Shown: piece by piece, positions 1 to 8,600 of the stretch | Position numbering within the stretch: the first letter of the stretch is position 1 | Layout: each line of letters starts with the position of its first letter | Source of the DNA: a bacterium | Lineage (GTDB): Bacteria > Planctomycetota > UBA1135 > GCA-002686595 | DNA length: 36,658 nucleotides | Assembly: GCA_030426745.1 (NCBI GenBank) | Contig: JAUHYB010000004.1 | Span: 1-36,658 of the forward strand | Reading direction: 5' to 3' | Program-made: the position numbers and the translations under genes | Notes under the pieces: model-generated | Database searches by the model: none | The model's input: the letters and a program-made list of their open reading frames with translations, nothing else | What the model was told of the DNA's origin: nothing

Positions 1-536
1 TCCTCGCGCCGCCCGCGATCGACGGCGTGCTCGACGGCTTGCGCGCGGCCTTCGGCAAGCACGCGACCTTCGCCGACACGACCGTGCGGCACCTGGTGCA
101 CGGAGTCGATCACGGAGCCGAGCGCGGAGGCGGGCGCGGCGACGCGGGGATCGCGCTCGGCCCGGAGGACGCCGGCGTGCGCCTGCGCTGGACGCCGAAC
201 GGCCACACGAAGGACGCGGTGTCGGTCGCGGTCGACGTCGCGGGCGCGCCGCTCGTCGCCTACACCGGTGACACCGGCCCGGACCCGCGCGTGGCGCGCC
301 TGGCGGCGGGCGCGCGGCTGTTCGTGGCCGAGTGCTCGTTCCCCGACGACGCCGGCAGCGCCGCGCACCTCACCCCGCGCACGGCGGGGGACCTGGCGCG
401 CGAAGCCGGCGCCGCGCGGTTGCTCCTGACCCACTTCTATCCGATGCTGGAGCCCGCCGACGCGCGCGCCGCGGCCGCCGAGGTCTTCGACGGCCCGATC
501 GAGACCGCGCGCGACGGCAGCCTGCACCGCCCGTGA
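1..536 (+). CDS. Metallo-beta-lactamase fold hydrolase, C-terminal part (RNase Z-like)
   Basis: The gene enters from the left edge; the frame is open from base 3 and ends at TGA 534-536, so the N-terminus with the HxHxDH motif lies outside. The visible part holds the later metal ligands of the fold: TGDTGPD (bridging Asp), a His in AAHLTP and a His in LLLTHFYP. The AECSFPDD stretch followed by HLTP and THFYP is the arrangement seen in RNase Z/BN-like and related phosphodiesterase members of the superfamily. The substrate cannot be told from this fragment. Its stop overlaps the GTG start of the M28 peptidase (GTGA), so the two are probably translationally coupled. Confidence 0.75.
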   Translation, partial: LAPPAIDGVLDGLRAAFGKHATFADTTVRHLVHGVDHGAERGGGRGDAGIALGPEDAGVRLRWTPNGHTKDAVSVAVDVAGAPLVAYTGDTGPDPRVARLAAGARLFVAECSFPDDAGSAAHLTPRTAGDLAREAGAARLLLTHFYPMLEPADARAAAAEVFDGPIETARDGSLHRP

Positions 537-2299
537 CCCGCACCGTCCTCCGTCCGCGCCGCGCGCTCGTCGCGCCCTGCTTCGCGTTCAGCGTCGCGCT
601 GTCCTGCGCCCTCGCCGCCTACTCGCCGGCGGCGGCGTCGGTCGCGCGCGCGGACGCGGTGCGCGTCATCGACGAGGACGAGATCGAGGACGACGTCGCC
701 GCGCTCGCCGCGCCGCACATGGAAGGCCGCGACGCGCCCAGCGAGGGCTTCCGCCGCGCCGGCCGCATGCTGGCGACGCGCCTCGCCGAGTACGGCTTCC
801 AGCCGGCGCCCGACGCGGAGGAACACCTGCGACGCCACGGCGGCGGCGCGGGGCCCTCGGGGCACGGCGAGGACGCCGGCGGCGCGCCGGTGACGCCCGG
901 CGGCGGGGGCGGGGACGACGCGGCGTCGGAGGACTCCGGCGACCCGACGCGCCTCTACCACCGGCCGTACGCGCGCAACCTGTGGGCGCCCGTTCCGGCG
1001 GAGTGCTCGCTGATACTCGAGGTGCCGGGCGAGGAACCGCGCGCGTTCACCTACGGCGCCGACTTCGTCCCGCTGCTCGACTGCGACGGCGGCGCGGAGG
1101 GCGAGCTGTCGTTCGCCGGCTTCGGCATCAAGGATGGCGCCGCGCGCTACGACGACTTCCGCGGCGTCGAGGTCGAGGACCGCGTCGTCGTGCTGCTGGA
1201 GGGCGAGCCGCGCCACAAGCGCAAGTTCGGCGGCCTCGAGGACTTCGTGCCGGAGTCGAACGTGTGGGCCAAGCTCGGCGAGCTCGCGAACTTCGGCGAC
1301 GGGCCGTCCGGCGTGCTCGTCGTGCGGCGCCGCCCGCACGGCGCGGACGAGGACGTGGTCGACGCGCTCGACTTCCGCCACACGCACGCGTCCTTCGTGG
1401 GCCGCACCGAACCCGTGCAGACCGACGAGCGCCGCGCGCCGGTCGCGCGCCGCCGCCCGCCGGTGCTCGAGATCACCACCGACGTCGCGACCGAGCTGTT
1501 CGGCGTGGACGTCGAGAAGCTCGCCGCGCGCGTCGACCAGTCCGGCAAGCCCGCGCGGCTGAAGCCGTCCGACGCCCGCGAGGGCGCGCGCGTGCGCCTG
1601 CGGTCGAAGTCGCGCATGGACACGGTGCGCTGCGACAACATCGTCGGCGTGCTGCCGGGCAGCGACCCCGCGCTGGCGGGGGAGTACGTGCTGCTGGGCG
1701 CGCACTACGACCACATCGGCGTGAACCCCGGCGGCGTCGTCGGCGCGGGCGCGGACGACAACGCGTCCGGCTGCGCGGCCCTGCTGCAGGTCGCGAAGGC
1801 CCTCGCGCAGGACCCGCCGCGCCGCGGCGTGATCGTCTGCTTCTTCGGCTCCGAGGAGGACGGCCTGCACGGCTCGAAGGCGATCGCCGACGACCCGCCG
1901 GTGCCGCGCGAGTCGATCGTCGCGATGGTCAACCTGGACATGGTCGGCCGCGGCGACGCGAAGGAGGTCGCGGTGCTCGGCATCAAGCAGAACCCCGCGC
2001 TCGAGGACGTGCTGGAGCGCGCGCGTCGGGCGTCGAAGACCGGCATCAAGAGCCTGGTGCTGCGCAAGGGCGAGGAGCTGTTCGCGCGCTCCGACCAGTA
2101 CAACTTCCACCAGGTCGGCATCCCCGTGCTGTTCTTCTTCGAGGGCCTGCCGATCAGCCGCAACGAGGACTACCACACCTGGCGCGACGTGCCCGAGCTC
2201 GTCGACCCGGTGAAGGTCCGCAACACCGCGCGACTCGCGTTCGAGACGACATGGATACTGGCAAGCGACGACGAGAGACCGCCCGCGCCGCGCAGGTGA
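533..2299 (+). CDS. Secreted M28-family zinc aminopeptidase
   Basis: A 588-residue exported metallopeptidase predicted to release N-terminal residues from peptides outside the cytoplasm. The GTG at 533 overlaps the previous stop and is followed by a signal peptide with a basic start and a hydrophobic core ending near AAAS. The zinc centre is complete: His391 in GAHYDH, Asp408 in GADDNASG, the Glu441-Glu442 pair in GSEEDG, Asp469 in NLDMVG and His548 in DYHTW, in the order typical of M28. Residues about 185-300 look like an inserted protease-associated (PA) domain, which is common in secreted members. Residues about 100-140 are a Gly/Asp-rich low-complexity linker and may be disordered. An in-frame ATG at 332 lies inside the upstream gene and was not used because the signal peptide begins at 533. 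Confidence 0.88.
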   Translation: MTRTVLRPRRALVAPCFAFSVALSCALAAYSPAAASVARADAVRVIDEDEIEDDVAALAAPHMEGRDAPSEGFRRAGRMLATRLAEYGFQPAPDAEEHLRRHGGGAGPSGHGEDAGGAPVTPGGGGGDDAASEDSGDPTRLYHRPYARNLWAPVPAECSLILEVPGEEPRAFTYGADFVPLLDCDGGAEGELSFAGFGIKDGAARYDDFRGVEVEDRVVVLLEGEPRHKRKFGGLEDFVPESNVWAKLGELANFGDGPSGVLVVRRRPHGADEDVVDALDFRHTHASFVGRTEPVQTDERRAPVARRRPPVLEITTDVATELFGVDVEKLAARVDQSGKPARLKPSDAREGARVRLRSKSRMDTVRCDNIVGVLPGSDPALAGEYVLLGAHYDHIGVNPGGVVGAGADDNASGCAALLQVAKALAQDPPRRGVIVCFFGSEEDGLHGSKAIADDPPVPRESIVAMVNLDMVGRGDAKEVAVLGIKQNPALEDVLERARRASKTGIKSLVLRKGEELFARSDQYNFHQVGIPVLFFFEGLPISRNEDYHTWRDVPELVDPVKVRNTARLAFETTWILASDDERPPAPRR

Positions 2300-3948
2300 G
2301 GCCGGGCGTGGTCGCCGCGCTGGCGGTGATCCTGCTGTCGGTCGGCCACTTCCTGGGCGGATCCGGCGCGACGGAGGCCTCCGGCGGCACCGAGGGCGCC
2401 GGCGATACGCCGGGCGACGCGCGGGCGACGCTCTCCTCGAACGCCGCGCCCGCGCCGTCGAAGGCGCCCGCGCGTCAGCAGGTCGTCGAGGCGGCGGCGC
2501 GCCCCGCGCGGGACGTCGACGCGCGCCTGACCGCGCTCGTGCGGAACCGCATCGACCACGCGCTGGCCGACGCCGAGCGCGCGACGAAGCGCGTCGCGAC
2601 GCGCAACAACACCTTCGTCTCCGTGCACGTGCGCGAGCTCGGCACCGACGGCGCGCTGGTCTCGATCGGTTCCGACCGTTCGGTGCGTCCCGCGTCCAAC
2701 CTGAAGCTGGCGACGACCGCCGCGGCGCTGGTCGGCCTGGGCGGCGACTGGGAGTTCACGACCGACTTCGAAGCGCAGGGCGCGCTGCGCGCGGACGGCG
2801 TGCTCGAGGGCGACCTGGTCGTGCGCGCGGGCGGCGATCCGCTGTACGACGGCGCGCGCAACGGCGACGTCGACCACCTCCTGGCGCCGGTCGTCGCCGA
2901 GCTGCGCGCGCGCGGCTTGCGGCGCGTCACGGGCGACCTGGTGCTGGACGAGGGCGACTTCCTGGATCCCGGCCCGGGCCCCGCGTGGCCCGACGCGTCG
3001 CAGCACTGGGAGGACTACTGCGCGCTGGCGGCCGGCTTCTCGGCGAACGGCGGCTGCCTGACGGCCACCGTCACGCCGCGCGCGGCCGGCTCGCGCGCGA
3101 CGCGGCGCGTGCGGCCGCGGAACGCCGGGCTGCCGCTGCGCGGCGAGGTGCGCACGGGCGGACCGAAGAGCCGCCTGGACGTCCGCATCGGCGCGACGAC
3201 CGCGGCGATCACCGTGGCCGGTTCGATCCCCGAGGGGATCGGCGAGCGCGTCTACCGCTTCCGCCACCCCGACCCGGTCGGGATGTTCGGCGCGGCGCTG
3301 GAGGCGGCGCTCGAGTCCGGCGGCGTCGCGGTCGACGGGGCGGTGCGCCGCGAGCGCGGCGCGCCCGGCGGCGAGACGCTCGCGACGCTGCGCTCGCCGC
3401 TCCTGCCGCTGATCACGCCGATCAACACCGACTCCGACAACGCGCTCGCCGACCACGTGTTCTTCGCGCTCGGCCACGAGCTGGGCGGGGGAGGCACGCG
3501 CGAGGGCGGCGCCCGCGCGGTGCGCGCGGCGCTGGATCGGCTCGGCGTCGATACCGACGGCCTGCGCCAGGTCGACGGGTCCGGGCTGTCGCGCGACAAC
3601 CGCCTGACCGCGCGCCAGCTGGCCGCGCTGCTCGACGCCGTGCTGTCGCTCGAGCCCGCGATCGCGCAGGCGTACGTGGACTCGCTCGCGATCGCCGGGC
3701 GCACCGGCACGCTGGCCGAGCGCATGCGCGGCGGCCCCGCGGAGAACCGCGTCCGCGCGAAGACCGGCTGGATCCGCGGCACCAGTTCGCTGTCCGGCCT
3801 CGCGCAGACCACCTCCGGCCGCCTGCTCGTCTTCGCGATCCTGATCGACTACCCCGCGCAGGCCGGCGGCCTGAACACCTCCGTCTTCAAGCCGATGCAG
3901 GACGGCGTCTGCGAGGTCCTGGTCGGCTGGGAGGGACCCGGCGAGTGA
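2296..3948 (+). CDS. dacB: D-alanyl-D-alanine carboxypeptidase/endopeptidase, PBP4 (S13) family
   Basis: A periplasmic penicillin-binding protein that trims or cleaves peptidoglycan cross-bridges. All three active-site motifs are present: SNLK (SxxK, Ser134-Lys137), SDN (380-382) and KTG (489-491), with the family's DGSGLSRDN stretch between the last two. The large insert between SxxK and SxN is usual for class C PBPs. With the GTG start at 2296 the protein has 550 residues and begins directly with a hydrophobic export signal, and the start overlaps the upstream stop as GTGA, like several other junctions here. An ATG at 2251 would add 15 basic residues and is the main alternative. Its place beside a secreted peptidase suggests an envelope-processing cluster, but nothing shows a direct link. 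Confidence 0.9.
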   Translation: MRPGVVAALAVILLSVGHFLGGSGATEASGGTEGAGDTPGDARATLSSNAAPAPSKAPARQQVVEAAARPARDVDARLTALVRNRIDHALADAERATKRVATRNNTFVSVHVRELGTDGALVSIGSDRSVRPASNLKLATTAAALVGLGGDWEFTTDFEAQGALRADGVLEGDLVVRAGGDPLYDGARNGDVDHLLAPVVAELRARGLRRVTGDLVLDEGDFLDPGPGPAWPDASQHWEDYCALAAGFSANGGCLTATVTPRAAGSRATRRVRPRNAGLPLRGEVRTGGPKSRLDVRIGATTAAITVAGSIPEGIGERVYRFRHPDPVGMFGAALEAALESGGVAVDGAVRRERGAPGGETLATLRSPLLPLITPINTDSDNALADHVFFALGHELGGGGTREGGARAVRAALDRLGVDTDGLRQVDGSGLSRDNRLTARQLAALLDAVLSLEPAIAQAYVDSLAIAGRTGTLAERMRGGPAENRVRAKTGWIRGTSSLSGLAQTTSGRLLVFAILIDYPAQAGGLNTSVFKPMQDGVCEVLVGWEGPGE

Positions 3949-4760
3949 TGGACCCGTCCCTGGACGCGATGGCGCGCGGTGAGCTCGACGCGCTGCTCGA
4001 GGTCGCCACCGCCGCGGCGCGCGACGCCGGCGAGGTGCTGCTGGACCACTTCGGCCGCCTGCGCGACGTGCGCACGAAGTCGTCGGCGCGCGACCTGGTG
4101 TCCGAGGCGGACGTCGCGTCGGAACGGCTGATCGTCGAGCGCCTGCGCGCCGCGCGGCCGAAGCACCACATCGAGGCCGAGGAAGAGGTCAAGGACCGCG
4201 TCGATCCGCGCACGCCGCGCTGGTTCCTCGACCCGCTCGACGGCACGACGAACTTCGTGCACGGCTTGCCGATCTTCGCGGTGTCGATGGGCCTGTACCT
4301 GGGCGGCGTGCCGCAGCTCGCCGTGGTGCACCTGCCGCGCATCGGCGAGACCTTCACCGCCACGCTGGGCAGCGGCGCCTTCCTGGACGGCGCGCCGATC
4401 CAGGTCAGCTGCGCGGGCAGCCTGGGACAAGCGGTGCTCGCCACCGGCTTCCCGTATCGGCGCAACGAGCTCGAGCACTCGAACCTCGAGAACTTCGGCC
4501 GCTTCTTCTACGACGTGCGCGGCATGCGTCGCATGGGGTCGGCCGCGGTCGACCTGGCGTACGTCGCGGCCGGCCGGCTCGACGGCTTCTGGGAGCTGCA
4601 CCTGTCGCCGCACGACGTCGCCGGCGGCGCGCTGCTCGTCCGCGAGGCGGGCGGCGTCGTCACCGACGCGCACGGCGACGACGACTGGCTGCGCGGCGGC
4701 TCGATCGTCGCGTCCGGCCCGGCCCTGCACGAGGCGATCCGCGAACGGGTCGTCTGTTGA
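3948..4760 (+). CDS. Inositol monophosphatase family phosphatase
   Basis: A 270-residue cytoplasmic magnesium-dependent sugar phosphatase. Metal-binding motifs of the family are in order: the Glu cluster EAEEEV (residues 76-81), WFLDPLDGTTNF (92-103, Asp95 and Asp98 as metal ligands) and HDVAGG (Asp223), which corresponds to the WDxAAG motif. Length is typical of SuhB-like enzymes. The substrate could be inositol-1-phosphate, histidinol phosphate or another small phosphate; these activities cannot be separated by motif. ATG 3948 shares its A with the TGA of dacB, so translation is probably coupled, although the functions look unrelated. Confidence 0.88.
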   Translation: MDPSLDAMARGELDALLEVATAAARDAGEVLLDHFGRLRDVRTKSSARDLVSEADVASERLIVERLRAARPKHHIEAEEEVKDRVDPRTPRWFLDPLDGTTNFVHGLPIFAVSMGLYLGGVPQLAVVHLPRIGETFTATLGSGAFLDGAPIQVSCAGSLGQAVLATGFPYRRNELEHSNLENFGRFFYDVRGMRRMGSAAVDLAYVAAGRLDGFWELHLSPHDVAGGALLVREAGGVVTDAHGDDDWLRGGSIVASGPALHEAIRERVVC

Positions 4761-4791
4761 CCGCTCCGCTGCTCCTCCCCGGACCCGCCCG

Positions 4792-5394
4792 ATGATGCTC
4801 GCCCGTCTCGCGACCGCCGCGTCGCTGCTCGCCCTCGTCGCCTGCTCCTCGAACCGCCCGTCCGAGGACGCGGCGCCGACGCCGGACGCGCCCGCGGCAG
4901 ACGTCGCGGAGGAGGCGTCGGACGACGCTGCGGCGACGGTCGACCACGACCGGGAGCCGGAACCCGAGCGCGGCGGCGTGCTGCCCGCGCCCGACTCGCT
5001 GGAGGCCTTGACCGAACGCGCGCGGATGCGCTGGTCGCTGATCGAGGCCGCGGACTGGATCGCGTCCTACGACTACCTGGAAGCGCGGGTCCGCGCGGCG
5101 CAGTCGATCGGCGAGTACCTGACGGCTGCCGACCACCACTACTACCTCGTGACCGACGGTCCGCGCGCCGTCGGGCGCGTCGACGACGAGACGGCGCTGG
5201 TCCGCGTCGTCGTCGACTGGACGCCGACCCACCCCGAGCTCGAGGCCGCCGGGCAGGACCTCACCCAGTCGATCGCGATGGTGGAGACCTGGCGCTTCGA
5301 GGACGGCGCCTGGTGGTTCGCGCGGGCCGAGCGCGAGGCCACCGCGCGCGAGCGCCACCCCGAGGTCCTGGGGGACCCCGCGGACGGCCGCTGA
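4792..5394 (+). CDS. Small predicted lipoprotein, function unknown
   Basis: A 200-residue protein with a lipoprotein signal: a short basic start, a hydrophobic stretch and the lipobox LVAC, which puts the lipidated residue at Cys18. Residues 20-65 are Ala/Asp/Glu-rich and probably a flexible tether. The rest (about 65-190) is a compact alpha/beta segment with several aromatic residues that could be an NTF2-like fold, for instance around ETWRFEDGAWWFAR, but I do not recognise the family. ATG 4792 is followed at once by a second in-frame ATG at 4795; either could be used. It lies 31 nt after the phosphatase gene and is the last gene before a hairpin-rich gap. Confidence 0.65.
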   Translation: MMLARLATAASLLALVACSSNRPSEDAAPTPDAPAADVAEEASDDAAATVDHDREPEPERGGVLPAPDSLEALTERARMRWSLIEAADWIASYDYLEARVRAAQSIGEYLTAADHHYYLVTDGPRAVGRVDDETALVRVVVDWTPTHPELEAAGQDLTQSIAMVETWRFEDGAWWFARAEREATARERHPEVLGDPADGR

Positions 5395-5400
5395 GCCGCC

Positions 5401-5438
5401 CGGGCGACGTCGCCCGCGGCCCCCGCGCCGCCGGGGGC
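5401..5438 (+). terminator. Palindrome plus hairpin after the lipoprotein gene
   Basis: A perfect 16-nt palindrome (5401-5416) starts 7 nt after the stop codon. It is followed at once by a hairpin with 7-bp arms, GCCCCCG (5419-5425) and CGGGGGC (5432-5438), and a 6-nt loop. No T-run follows, so this is either a GC-type or Rho-assisted terminator or a protein-binding site. Its position between an operon end and the uvrA promoter candidate favours a terminator. Confidence 0.35.
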
Positions 5439-5515
5439 GCCCTCGACGCCCGCCGCCGACCGATCGGTCCCGGGAACCGCCCTCCCGACCCCGAGAACGC
5501 CGCGCCCGCGCGGTC

Positions 5516-5544
5516 TTTCCGGCCCGTTCCGCGGCTGGTAGCAT
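5516..5544 (+). promoter_or_regulatory. Candidate sigma-70-type promoter for the uvrA-xpb operon
   Basis: TTTCCG (5516-5521) and TAGCAT (5539-5544) are separated by exactly 17 nt, and TGG precedes the -10, giving an extended -10 pattern. The gap from the -10 to the uvrA ATG is 69 nt, leaving a leader of about 60 nt. No LexA-like box was recognised. The -35 match is weak (3 of 6), so this remains a prediction. Confidence 0.35.
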
Positions 5545-5613
5545 GGTCGGTCTTGCCTCCTGTCCGGAGGCCTCGAGAACCCCCTCGAGCACCCCCCCGG
5601 GACCACCCCCAGC

Positions 5614-8600
5614 ATGTCCTCCGGCAGCATCCAGATCCGCCGCGCGCGCCAGAACAACCTGCGCGGCGTGGACCTCGAGATCCCGCGTCAGCGGCTCGTC
5701 GGGGTCACGGGCGTCTCCGGATCGGGCAAGAGCTCGCTCGCCTTCGACACCCTCTACCGGGAGGGGCAGCGGCGCTTCCTGGAGACCCTCTCCGCCTACG
5801 CGCGCCAGTTCCTGGGCCGCATGGAGAAGCCGGACGTCGAGGGCATCGACGGCCTGTCCCCGGCGATCGCCGTCGACCAGAAGTCGATCGGGCGCGGGTC
5901 GCGTTCGACGGTCGGCACGCTGACCGAGATCGTCGACCACCTGCGCGTGCTCTACGCGCGGGCCGGCGTGGCGCACTGCCCGAAGTGCAAGAAGCCGGTC
6001 CAGTCGCAGACGCCGGAGGCCATCGTGCAACAGGTGTTGCGCGCGCACGACGGCGAGAAGCTGCACGTGCTGGCCCCGGTCGTGCGCGGGCGCAAGGGCT
6101 ACCACAAGTCCGTGCTGGAGGACCTGCAGCGCAAGGGCTTCATCCGCGCGCGCGTCGACGGCGAGGTGCAACGCATCGAGGACGTCGGCGAGCTGCAGCG
6201 CTACGCGCGCCACGACATCGAGGCGGTCGTCGACCGGCTGAAGCCGAACCGCGAGGACCCGAGCCGCCTGCGCGAGGCGATCGAGTCCGCGCTGGAGCTG
6301 GGCGACGGCGACGTCCTCGTGATGGCGGACGACGGCGACCACCCGTACTCCACGCAGCGCTCGTGCCCCGGTTGCGGCGGCGAGGTGCCGCTCTTGGAGC
6401 CGCGCCTGTTCTCGTTCAACTCGCCGCACGGCGCGTGCGAGGCCTGCGAGGGCCTCGGGTTCGTGCGCCGGCCCGCGGCCTCGTCGATCGTGCAGGACGG
6501 CGCGAAGACGATCCGCGACGGCGCGCTGGCGGTGACGCGGGCCAGCGGCGGCGCGCTGCTGTTCCCGCGCGTCGACTGGGCGTTCCTGGAGCGCGTGGGG
6601 GAGAAGCACGGCTTCGACCTCGACACGCCGTGGAAGGACCTGTCGGACCACGCGAAGGACATCCTCCTGCGCGGCGCCGGCGAGGACCGCTTCGAGGACG
6701 AGGCGTCGTGGAACGGCGCGCGCTACAAGGGATCCGCGCGCTGGATGCGGCGCTACAAGGGCGTGATCCCCGCGCTGCTGAAGGCGCAGGACCGCGGCGC
6801 GCACAAGAAGATGGCGCGGCGCTTCCTGACGGAGGTCGTGTGCGAGGCGTGCGACGGTACGCGCCTGCGGCCCGCCGCGAACGCCGTGCTGCTCGGCGGG
6901 CGGCCGCTGGTCGACTTCACGCACTGCGCGATCCGCGACCTGCCGGATTCGATGGGGCTCCTGGAGCTGACCGACCGCGAGGCGCGCATCGCGCGCGACC
7001 TCCTGTCGGAGATCCGCCGCCGCGTCGAGTTCCTGATCTCGCTGGGCCTCGGCTACCTCACGCTGGACCGCCCGGCCGACACGCTGTCCGGCGGCGAGGC
7101 GCAGCGCATCCGCCTGGCGGCGCAGCTGGGCGCGGGCCTGCAGGGCGTGCTGTACGTCCTCGACGAACCGTCGATCGGCCTGCACTGGCGCGACCAGGGC
7201 CGCCTGCTCGGCGCGCTGCGCCGCCTGCGCGACCTGGGCAACACCGTCGTCGTCGTCGAGCACGACGAGGCGACGCTGCGCGCGGCCGACTTCCTGATCG
7301 ACGTCGGCCCCGGCGCCGGTTCGCACGGCGGCGCGATCACCGGCGCCGGGTCGCCGGCCGAGATCGCGAAGCTCGACACGCCGACCGGCCGCATGCTGCG
7401 CGGCGAGATCGCGATGCCCGCGCCGGACGAGCGCCGCGCGGGCAACGGCGACGCGCTGACGCTGCGCGGGCTGGCGGCGTTCAACCTGAAGGGCTTCGAC
7501 GTGTCGATCCCGCTCGGCACGCTGACCGCCGTCACCGGCGTCAGCGGTTCCGGCAAGTCGACGATGGTCGAACGCGTGCTGCGCCGCGCCGTCGAGCGAC
7601 ACCTGGGGCGCGAGGCGCCGCAGCCGGCCGAGCACGAGGGCATCGACGGCCTGGACCTGATCGACGAGCAGGTCGCGATCGACGCCGCGCCGATCGGCCG
7701 CACGCCGCGCTCGAACCCGGCGACCTACACCGGCGTGTTCACGCACGTCCGCGACCTGTTCGCGGGGCTGCCCGAGTCGCGCATGCGCGGCTACGAGAAG
7801 GGGCGCTTCTCGTTCAACGTCGCCGGCGGTCGCTGCGAGGCCTGCCAGGGCGCGGGCGCGCTGTCGATCGAGCTGCAGTTCCTGGCGCCGGTCACCGTGC
7901 CGTGCGAGGAGTGCGGCGGTCACCGCTTCCAGGAGGAGACGCTGGAGGTGCGCTACCGCGGCCACTCGATCGCCGACGTGCTCGGCATGACGATCGAGGA
8001 CGGCCTGGAGCTGTTCCGCGACCACCCGAAGATCGCGCGGCAGCTCGAGCTCTTAGTCGAGATCGGCCTCGGCTACCTGACGCTCGGCCAGCCGTCGACG
8101 ACGCTCTCGGGCGGCGAGGCGCAGCGCATCAAGCTCGCCAAGGAGCTGTCGAAGCGCACGAAGAAGCACACGCTGTACCTGCTGGACGAGCCCACGACCG
8201 GCCTGCACATGGCCGACGTCGAGCGCCTGGTCCACGCGCTGCAGCGCCTGGTGGACAACGGCCACACGGTCGTCGTGATCGAGCACGACCTGGACCTGAT
8301 CGCCGCGGCGGACCACGTCATCGACCTGGGCCCCGAGGGCGGCGCGGCCGGCGGCGAGCTGATCGCGCAGGGCACGCCCGAGGACGTCATGGCGGTCGAC
8401 GCGTCGCACACCGGTCGCGCGTTGCGCGAGCGCGGCGGCGCGCGCGCGGCGGGCGACGGCGTGCGCATGGCGGAGATCGCCGAGGGCCACCCCTCCGACG
8501 TGATCCGCGTCGTCGAGGCGCGCACGCACAACCTGCGCGGCCTGTCGGTCGACATCCCGCGCGACCAGCTGACCGTCGTCACCGGGCCGTCCGGTTCGGG

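Noticed and set aside
2251-2253. ATG as the start of dacB
   Set aside because: Possible, but the GTG at 2296 gives a compact signal peptide and the 4-nt overlap seen at most junctions here; kept only as an alternative.
4660-8025. Long minus-strand open frame of 1121 residues opposite uvrA
   Set aside because: Composition is Arg/Ala/Gln/Asp repeats without motifs; it is the antisense shadow expected in very GC-rich DNA under a true gene with intact UvrA motifs.
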